From contig CAMBWL010000038.1 in the NCBI GenBank assembly GCA_945871625.1, positions 1 to 7,835 of the forward strand: DNA of 7,835 nucleotides. The letters are read 5' to 3'. A program made the position numbers and the translations under genes. This stretch comes from Bifidobacterium breve. GTDB taxonomy: Bacteria; Actinomycetota; Acidimicrobiia; Acidimicrobiales; Ilumatobacteraceae. The notes beneath the pieces are model-generated. The model did not search any database, was not told where the DNA came from, and saw only the letters and a list, made by a program, of their open reading frames with translations. Positions 1 through 4,827 of this stretch are shown here, piece after piece (within the stretch, counting starts at the first letter, position 1; every line of letters starts with the position of its first letter).

Positions 1-188
1 ATTTCAGCAGTCTGCTGACATCGGATCAATGGGCTCGAAATAATCGTGACTTGTTGCCCCACAAAAATCTGATCAAGTTTTTTTGCTGCGTGATCGGCCT
101 GAGCACACCCGAGTTCGTCGAGACCGGGGTCAACCGCAGTATCCCACCCTGCCGATGCCCGGCCGTGACGAACGAGTGCAATCTGCAA
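1..188 (-). CDS. Histidine phosphatase family protein (phosphoglycerate mutase-like), N-terminal part, runs off the left edge
   Basis: Reading leftwards from a TTG at 188-186, the minus strand stays open for 62 codons to the window edge. It begins M-QIALVRHGRAS, the RHG signature of the histidine phosphatase superfamily, whose His is phosphorylated during catalysis. Family-typical elements follow: a D-P-x-L-D-E-L-G segment with downstream Q-A, about residues 20-32, and SSPLIRCQQTAE at the edge (about 51-62), matching the conserved S-S-P-L-x-R-x-x-Q-T-A block whose Arg binds phosphate. The other catalytic residues would lie outside the window, so substrate (sugar phosphate, phosphoprotein or other) cannot be named. 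No ATG or GTG is available near the RHG. TTG 188 puts the start 1 bp after the PIG-L stop codon; a second in-frame TTG at 197-195 would overlap it. No Shine-Dalgarno is seen, so translation is probably coupled to PIG-L. It is the fourth gene of the leftward operon. The family call is firm; the exact start is less sure. Confidence 0.87.
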   Translation of the reverse strand, partial: MQIALVRHGRASAGWDTAVDPGLDELGCAQADHAAKKLDQIFVGQQVTIISSPLIRCQQTAE

Positions 189-189
189 A

Positions 190-999
190 CTATTCAAGCA
201 GCCAGCGGTCGCGCGCCGGCCCAGTCTCGCCATGTTTGATAAACCACTCGGTTCCGAATGCAAGTTCAAAAATTTCATCCGTCATATTTAGAAAAAAAGA
301 AGTATCTGTAATTTGGCTTCGATGACATGCGATTGCCAATTTTTTTTGCGCACAATATTTGCGCACATCCACTTGGTGAGTTATCACGCTCTCTGGTTCA
401 CCCATCGGATTGCCATCGTCTGCAGGCGCATCTGGATCAAAATCGCCAATACCTTCGGTCTCACTCAAGATTTCAGGGTTGCTCAACGCCATTTCTCGCA
501 TCCGTCGAAACGCATCACGATTCGTTGTCATCTCAAAAACATTTTTCACGCCGGCGATCTGTGCGGCGCGATGACCAACTTTGTAAACCGCGATGTGATC
601 AGGGTGGCCATAATTGCCGTGCCAATCGTAAATAGTGATCGCATCGGCAGTTTCTTCGGTCAATATTTTTGACAGTTTCTGTGCCGCGTCCTCAACTTCA
701 GCATTGATGAACGCTGCTGGGTCACTATTTTGTGGCCAGCCGGTCATGCCCGAATCTTTGTAGCCGAGCATCTCAAGCCGAGAGATACCTAAAACTTTCG
801 CCGACGCAGTCACCTCTTTAAACCGACGATCAACAAGAGTTTCACCAGGCTGCAGATCTTGGGGCACTTCGCCATAGGCACCATCGGTGGCGACCACCAA
901 TACGACGCGATGACCTTCGGCGCTTGCCCGCGCAATTGTGCCGCCAGTTGCCAAACACTCATCATCTGGGTGCGCGTGAAAACAAACAAGTGTCGACAT
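190..999 (-). CDS. PIG-L (LmbE-like) family zinc-dependent deacetylase
   Basis: This 269-residue protein has the PIG-L/MshB/Mca fold signature. HAHPDDE at residues 8-14 supplies the zinc ligands His10 and Asp13 and the catalytic base Asp12, and GHPDH at 131-135 supplies the third ligand His135, by analogy with MshB. Family members hydrolyse N-acetyl or amide groups on amino-sugar conjugates: MshB and Mca act in mycothiol metabolism, others on GlcNAc-lipids or antibiotics. The KDSGMTGW segment (81-88) echoes the R-D-S-G-M motif of MshB/Mca-like enzymes, but the rest does not let me assign MshB or Mca, so the substrate is open. There is no signal peptide, so it should be cytoplasmic. The ATG at 999-997 is 3 bp downstream of the CoA-transferase stop, preceded by an A-rich stretch without a clear Shine-Dalgarno. 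The stop is 1 bp from the TTG of the phosphatase gene. An A8 tract (minus strand) lies in codons for Q-K-K near residue 215; the frame is intact through it. Confidence 0.92.
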   Translation of the reverse strand: MSTLVCFHAHPDDECLATGGTIARASAEGHRVVLVVATDGAYGEVPQDLQPGETLVDRRFKEVTASAKVLGISRLEMLGYKDSGMTGWPQNSDPAAFINAEVEDAAQKLSKILTEETADAITIYDWHGNYGHPDHIAVYKVGHRAAQIAGVKNVFEMTTNRDAFRRMREMALSNPEILSETEGIGDFDPDAPADDGNPMGEPESVITHQVDVRKYCAQKKLAIACHRSQITDTSFFLNMTDEIFELAFGTEWFIKHGETGPARDRWLLE

Positions 1000-1002
1000 T
1001 TT

Positions 1003-2163
1003 TTATTTCGCTCGTGCACCTTGCTTGACAACGCCACGCGCAATCAAGTCGTCAACACTTTTGACACCCCAAGATTGCAAAACTTCACGCGTGTTTTCGC
1101 CAGCCACAACGGGCCCATGCGATACATTCGTATTAGTGCGCGAAAATCTCGGTGCCGGCGCCGGCTGGGCAACTCCATCAACTTCGATAAAAGTTTTGCG
1201 TGCCACATTATGCGGATGCCTTGCCGCTTCGCTCATCGTCAACACTGGCGCAAAACAAACATCCGTGCCTTCCATGATCTGACACCACTCAGCCTGCGAC
1301 TTTGTTGCGAATACATCAGTCAAACGTTGCTTCAACATTGGCCACTTCGTGCGATCTTGTTGATTGGCAAATTCAGCATCATCGGCTAACCCTATGAGCT
1401 GTAACAACTGTAAATAAAACTGTGGCTCAATTGAACCGATTGAAATATATTTCTCATCTTTGCATTTGTAGACGTCATAAAAATGCGCGCCGGTATCAAG
1501 CATGTTGGTGCCGCGCGTATTTTCGTCGTGCATCCCAATATTTTTAAAACCCCAAAACATCGACATCAAGATCGCCGAGCCGTCGACCATCGCCGCATCT
1601 ACAACTTGACCCGCGCCACTGCGTTGCGCTTCTAGCAACGCGCAGACAACACCGTAGGCAAGCAACATTCCGCCGCCGCCAAAGTCGCCGACCATATTAA
1701 GAGGCGGCACGGGCGCCTCGCCCGCGCGACCAAAGTGCGCCAATGCTCCAGCAAGCGCGATGTAGTTAATGTCGTGACCCGCCGAATTTGCGTAAGGTCC
1801 GTCTTGACCCCAACCAGTCATGCGTCCAAACACGAGTTTCTTATTTCGTGCCAGACAAACATCGGGCCCAACTCCAAGGCGCTCCATCACTCCGGGGCGA
1901 AAACCTTCAATCAGCGCATCGGCATGCTCGACAAGTTGCAACAGCGCCTCTACGCCATCTGGATGTTTCAAATCAATCGCCACATTTTTCCGTCCACGCT
2001 GCATTACATCCCAATTTGAGCCAGCCGAATCTCGTACCGCCTGCACCCGTTCAACACGAATAACCTCGGCGCCCATATCGCTGAGCATCATCGCCGCAAA
2101 TGGCCCTGGCCCAATACCGGCAATCTCAATTATTTTGTAGCCAGCGAGTGGTCCCTTACTCAT
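1003..2163 (-). CDS. CaiB/BaiF (family III) CoA transferase, alpha-methylacyl-CoA racemase type
   Basis: This protein of 386 residues belongs to the family III CoA transferases and most resembles alpha-methylacyl-CoA racemase (AMACR; MCR in Mycobacterium), which interconverts (R)- and (S)-2-methylacyl-CoAs so that branched fatty acids and sterol side chains can enter beta-oxidation. Counting from ATG 2163, the N-terminus carries GPLAGYKIIEIAGIGPGPFA (4-23) and GAEVIRVER (31-39). The racemase catalytic pair appears as AGHDINY (His130) and GDFGGGG (Asp160), and the IEPQFY segment holds a Glu (about 246) matching the third MCR active-site acid. Family III transferases use the same Asp position, so another acyl-CoA transferase activity cannot be excluded. 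A GTG at 2172-2170 would add three residues; I prefer the ATG because family members usually start one to three residues before G-P-L. Neither start has a Shine-Dalgarno. It is second in the operon, 14 bp after the hydrolase stop and 3 bp before PIG-L. Confidence 0.9.
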   Translation of the reverse strand: MSKGPLAGYKIIEIAGIGPGPFAAMMLSDMGAEVIRVERVQAVRDSAGSNWDVMQRGRKNVAIDLKHPDGVEALLQLVEHADALIEGFRPGVMERLGVGPDVCLARNKKLVFGRMTGWGQDGPYANSAGHDINYIALAGALAHFGRAGEAPVPPLNMVGDFGGGGMLLAYGVVCALLEAQRSGAGQVVDAAMVDGSAILMSMFWGFKNIGMHDENTRGTNMLDTGAHFYDVYKCKDEKYISIGSIEPQFYLQLLQLIGLADDAEFANQQDRTKWPMLKQRLTDVFATKSQAEWCQIMEGTDVCFAPVLTMSEAARHPHNVARKTFIEVDGVAQPAPAPRFSRTNTNVSHGPVVAGENTREVLQSWGVKSVDDLIARGVVKQGARAK

Positions 2164-2177
2164 TGGCGGCACAACAA

Positions 2178-3056
2178 CTAATTCTTGGCGACGAAATCAG
2201 CAACCAACTCGACAAAGTCGCTCCACAGAGGTTTTGGTAAGTCATGACCCATGTCGTCAACAAGCACAAACTTTGCATTAGGGATCAACTCTGCCGTGCG
2301 CTCTCCGCCTGAAGGCGTGATCAAAGTATCGTCTTTTCCATGAATAACCAGCGTTGGCGTCTTCACCGCACGCAACTGCTCGGTGCGATATCCGCTCGAA
2401 TAAATTGCTGCCAGTTGTCTTTGTGCGCCTTGCGGGTAATACATACGATCAAAGTCACGAGCCGCAGCTTGCTTCGAGTTTTCATCGCTGCGATATTTTT
2501 TTGAATGAAACGCTTGATAAATCGGCGCATGCGCAATATATGCAGCGCGATCTGCTGGTGGCACCGACAGCAAAGCGTTCATCGCTTCTGGTGCTGACTG
2601 ACCATACTCAGGCTCGCCCGACATTGACATCACCGATGTCAAAGTTCGCACGCGCGTCGCATGCTCGATAGTCATAACTTGGGCGATCATTCCACCCATC
2701 GAAGCGCCCAAAACATGCGCGCGATCAATCTTCAGATGATCTAGCAACCCAACTGCATCCCCAGCCATATCCGAAAGCGTGTAAGGCACGGGCGGCATCG
2801 GCTCTTGCATCAACGCAGCGGTAATCACTGCGTTCGTGTCAACTTTGACATCATCAAATTTTGTCGACAGGCCACAGTCACGATTATCAAAACGGATCAC
2901 AAACAAATTTTTCGCGGCAAACATTCTACAAAATTCTTCATCCCACGCCACCATTTGTGCTGTGTACCCCATCACCAACAAAAGTGCCGGATTTTTTGGA
3001 TCGCCAAATGTTTCATATTCAAGTTCAATTGATGCAGAAATCTTCGCTTTAGTCAT
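2178..3056 (-). CDS. Alpha/beta hydrolase (serine hydrolase/esterase-like)
   Basis: The 292-residue product is a complete alpha/beta-hydrolase-fold protein. The nucleophile elbow is GASMGG with Ser119. The acid is in HGKDD (Asp243, or Asp242), and the catalytic His271 is in DMGHDLP. VMGY at 28-31 is the oxyanion-hole region, and RFDNRDCGLST (55-65) is a hallmark of the subgroup that includes RdmC-type aromatic methyl esterases and many uncharacterised actinobacterial hydrolases. A lid segment of about 90 residues lies between strands 6 and 7. No signal peptide or membrane segment is seen, so it is probably cytoplasmic. The substrate cannot be read from sequence; association with an acyl-CoA racemase makes an ester or thioester plausible, by inference only. 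It is the first gene of the leftward operon. The ATG at 3056-3054 has no Shine-Dalgarno but sits directly behind a promoter-like sequence, so the mRNA may be leaderless. Confidence 0.9.
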   Translation of the reverse strand: MTKAKISASIELEYETFGDPKNPALLLVMGYTAQMVAWDEEFCRMFAAKNLFVIRFDNRDCGLSTKFDDVKVDTNAVITAALMQEPMPPVPYTLSDMAGDAVGLLDHLKIDRAHVLGASMGGMIAQVMTIEHATRVRTLTSVMSMSGEPEYGQSAPEAMNALLSVPPADRAAYIAHAPIYQAFHSKKYRSDENSKQAAARDFDRMYYPQGAQRQLAAIYSSGYRTEQLRAVKTPTLVIHGKDDTLITPSGGERTAELIPNAKFVLVDDMGHDLPKPLWSDFVELVADFVAKN

Positions 3057-3062
3057 GTTGCT

Positions 3063-3092
3063 ATTCTCGCCCGTTTCTGCTCTTCAGGTCAA
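3063..3092 (-). promoter_or_regulatory. Candidate sigma70-type promoter for the leftward operon, possibly leaderless
   Basis: Reading the minus strand of the 57-bp divergent spacer between the hydrolase gene and galK, TTGACC (3092-3087) is followed after 18 bp by GAGAAT (3068-3063), and the hydrolase ATG begins exactly 6 nt later. This places the expected start point on the A of the ATG. The -35 box matches the consensus at 5 of 6 positions and the -10 box at 4 of 6. On the opposite strand galK has only weak boxes, such as TAGAGT at 3097-3102, and the two promoters would overlap. The spacing is seen directly; promoter activity is inferred. Confidence 0.42.
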
Positions 3093-3113
3093 TTACTAGA
3101 GTGATTAAAGGCT

Positions 3114-4118
3114 ATGTCTAACAAGCAACTTTCATTTAGATCCCCTGGTCGCGTCAACTTGATTGGCGACCACACTGATTACACGGGCGGTCTCGTTTTA
3201 CCAATGGCGATCGATCGCTACACAACTATTAACGGCACCCGCACGCCGTCAACGGTTCGGCTATGCAGTCAAAACGATCCAGAACCTGTCGAGTTTGAAT
3301 TGCCGATTTCGGCGCCCGAAAAAGTAACCCCAAATTGGGGTCGTTATGTTGCTGGTGTTGCCGCCGAAATGCAAAATCGCGCAAATGGTTTCGACGGCGA
3401 AATTTCGTGCACCATTCCGATCGGCGCCGGCTTGTCGTCAAGTGCCGCGCTCGAAGTTGCAACCGCGCTTGCACTCGGCGACACGAGTACACCGGTCGAG
3501 CGTGCCAAACTTTGTCAACGCGCCGAGTTTCGCGCTGTCGGTGTGCCCTGCGGAATAATGGATCAACTTACTGTCGCATCTGGCGTCCGCGACCATGCGC
3601 TACTCATTGACTGCCACGAACTGACAATTTTGCCAGTGCAACTACCCAACGATGTAAAAATCGTCGTGCAATTCATCGCCGAACGCAAACTCGTATCCAG
3701 CAGTTACGGCGAGCGTGTCGTACAGTGTGCTGCCGCTGAAAAAATAATCGGTCCACTGCGACTCGCCAGGTTGCAATCATTAGCCAGCATCTCTGACCAA
3801 ACTGTGTTTCGTCGTGCGCGTCATGTTGTCAGCGAAAATCAACGCGTCCGTGACTTCGCCACGATGTTGCGCACGGGTGATCTCAAATCTGCCGGTCAGT
3901 TAATGATCGAAAGTCACAACTCACTTGACCAAGATTTTCAGACTTCAACGCCGCAAATGAATAGTGCCGTCACGACTGCGATTGCTCAACCCGGAGTCTT
4001 CGGTGCCCGCATGACCGGTGGCGGCTTCGGCGGTTGCATCGTCATCTTGGCTGACGCCACCGCGAAAGTCGACGGCTGGCAAGTCCGCGCCGTCAACGCT
4101 GCATCGCAGCGCGACTAA
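3114..4118 (+). CDS. galK: Galactokinase (GHMP kinase family)
   Basis: The 334-residue protein phosphorylates galactose at C1 with ATP, the entry step of the Leloir pathway, if it follows its family. All three GHMP/galactokinase motifs are present: GRVNLIGDHTDYTGG (12-26), GAGLSSSAALE (104-114, the ATP phosphate loop) and GARMTGGGFGGC (297-308). Catalytic Arg13 and Asp150 (in GIMDQ) are in place. The usual Glu of the G-E-H-T-D-Y motif, which contacts the sugar, is Asp19 here. The length is below the usual 380 or so, mainly through short loops rather than truncation. The IIGPLRLA and RRARHVVSENQRV segments fit a compact actinobacterial subgroup. The ATG at 3114 is preceded by AAAGG only 2 nt away, too close for a normal Shine-Dalgarno. 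No galT, galE or sugar transporter is nearby, so the pathway must be encoded elsewhere, or the true substrate may be another sugar. It converges with the PH-domain gene across 11 bp. Confidence 0.9.
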   Translation: MSNKQLSFRSPGRVNLIGDHTDYTGGLVLPMAIDRYTTINGTRTPSTVRLCSQNDPEPVEFELPISAPEKVTPNWGRYVAGVAAEMQNRANGFDGEISCTIPIGAGLSSSAALEVATALALGDTSTPVERAKLCQRAEFRAVGVPCGIMDQLTVASGVRDHALLIDCHELTILPVQLPNDVKIVVQFIAERKLVSSSYGERVVQCAAAEKIIGPLRLARLQSLASISDQTVFRRARHVVSENQRVRDFATMLRTGDLKSAGQLMIESHNSLDQDFQTSTPQMNSAVTTAIAQPGVFGARMTGGGFGGCIVILADATAKVDGWQVRAVNAASQRD

Positions 4119-4129
4119 CAACTACCTAG

Positions 4130-4729
4130 TTATTCAAGTATGCGACGTTTTTGTTCGTCGAATTCTGATTGCGTAATCGACCCGCGCAACAACATCGCCT
4201 CAAGACGCTCGAGTTGTGCCACGACCGGGCTCGCATCGGCATCTCGCCCCGTGCGCGCATGAATCGCCTCGTGAATCATGTTCTGCACCTGTTCAGGGTT
4301 GCGAATATCGCCGAACAATTGCTGGCCGTCTTCGCTCGCCGATTCGATCAACAAATCGCCGGCGCCGAGCATTCGCTCCATAACCGACTGCGCAAAGTTC
4401 ACATTATTCACCCGCTCGAGCGGTATCTCGACCCCGCGCCGCGCCAAAACCCCCTCGCGAAAAATCACACGCTGAGAAGTCACGACAAAATATGTACGCG
4501 ACCAGCGCATCACCGCTGACCCTAAATTAATCAGCCCCAACAGAATCGCGACGAGCAACACCCGACTCACGCCCGTCTTGAACCAATCATCACCCAGTTG
4601 CTGCGCCCAAATCGCCAACACAACGAACACAACGACAATCGTCCCCGGCTTGACGAACACAACCCAATGCGGGTGCAAATCAAGATTTATATGCTCACCA
4701 CGATTTAATAATTTTTGCGGATAAGCCAT
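4130..4729 (-). CDS. Membrane protein with bacterial PH domain (YdbS-like) and C-terminal SHOCT motif
   Basis: The 199-residue protein has three parts. Two hydrophobic helices at about 22-42 and 54-74 form a membrane hairpin. A bPH2 (YdbS/YdbT-type) domain follows at about 77-155, recognisable from the segments RTYFVVTSQRVIF, RRGVEIPLERVNNV and GAGDLLIESAS. The last 30 or so residues (about 170-199) form a SHOCT motif, with QLERLEAMLLRGSITQSEF and a basic end. The PH-like domain should face the cytoplasm. The molecular role of the family is poorly known: YdbS/YdbT homologues have been linked to membrane and envelope stress, and SHOCT is thought to mediate oligomerisation. The ATG at 4729-4727 follows five G residues directly, too close for a Shine-Dalgarno, but a TANNNT box lies 6 nt upstream. 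It is a single-gene unit, divergent from the helicase and convergent with galK. Confidence 0.87.
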   Translation of the reverse strand: MAYPQKLLNRGEHINLDLHPHWVVFVKPGTIVVVFVVLAIWAQQLGDDWFKTGVSRVLLVAILLGLINLGSAVMRWSRTYFVVTSQRVIFREGVLARRGVEIPLERVNNVNFAQSVMERMLGAGDLLIESASEDGQQLFGDIRNPEQVQNMIHEAIHARTGRDADASPVVAQLERLEAMLLRGSITQSEFDEQKRRILE

Positions 4730-4735
4730 CCCCCA

Positions 4736-4741
4736 AACTTA
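4736..4741 (-). promoter_or_regulatory. Candidate -10 box of a leaderless promoter for the PH-domain gene
   Basis: On the minus strand TAAGTT fits the actinobacterial -10 pattern TANNNT and ends exactly 6 nt before the ATG at 4729, the geometry expected when transcription begins on the start codon. No convincing -35 box is seen at the usual distance, which is common for such promoters. The box lies in the 49-bp spacer shared with the divergent helicase gene. Confidence 0.4.
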
Positions 4742-4766
4742 GTTTCTCGCAGCCACACCCACCGCC

Positions 4767-4772
4767 TAGCGT
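4767..4772 (+). promoter_or_regulatory. Candidate -10 box of a leaderless promoter for the helicase gene
   Basis: TAGCGT fits TANNNT and ends exactly 6 nt before the GTG at 4779, mirroring the arrangement at the divergent PH gene. If used, transcription would start on the G of GTG, making that codon the natural start rather than the in-frame ATG at 4806. No -35 box is evident. Confidence 0.4.
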
Positions 4773-4773
4773 T

Positions 4774-4827
4774 ATGGCGTGGACGCCGACCAACTACTGC
4801 ATGGCATGGATGCCGACCAACGCGCCG
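4774..4827 (+). repeat. Imperfect 27-bp tandem repeat over the helicase start
   Basis: Units 4774-4800 and 4801-4827 share 19 of their first 21 bases (unit one begins ATGGCGTGGACGCCGACCAA, unit two ATGGCATGGATGCCGACCAA) and then diverge. In the helicase frame each encodes M-D-A-D-Q, nine codons apart: the first with GTG (4779), the second with ATG (4806). The second copy is the expected superfamily I Q-motif (D-x-D-Q-R-x-A-V). Being a multiple of three, the repeat preserves the frame. Confidence 0.8.

Noticed and set aside
3..239. Open plus-strand frame covering the left edge (cysteine-containing, about 79 codons)
   Set aside because: It is antisense to the phosphatase and PIG-L genes and resembles no protein I know, whereas the minus strand encodes clear family signatures.
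340..347. A8 tract (minus strand) in PIG-L, and a similar A7 tract in the phosphatase gene (78-84), considered as programmed slippage sites
   Set aside because: Both tracts encode Lys codons within intact frames, and no overlapping frame downstream carries a recognisable product.
190..999. Assigning the deacetylase as MshB or Mca of mycothiol metabolism
   Set aside because: The zinc-site motifs and an R-D-S-G-M-like segment are shared, but the rest is not close enough to either by eye, and no mycothiol gene is nearby.
859..1389. 176-codon plus-strand frame across the PIG-L and CoA-transferase genes
   Set aside because: It lies opposite two well-supported genes with catalytic motifs; its composition (rich in Arg, Cys, His, Ser) is typical of a shadow frame.
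4120..4131. Inverted repeat AACTA-CC-TAGTT between galK and the PH gene, considered as a bidirectional terminator
   Set aside because: The stem is only 5 bp, AT-rich, with a 2-nt loop and no U-tract; too weak to support a terminator.
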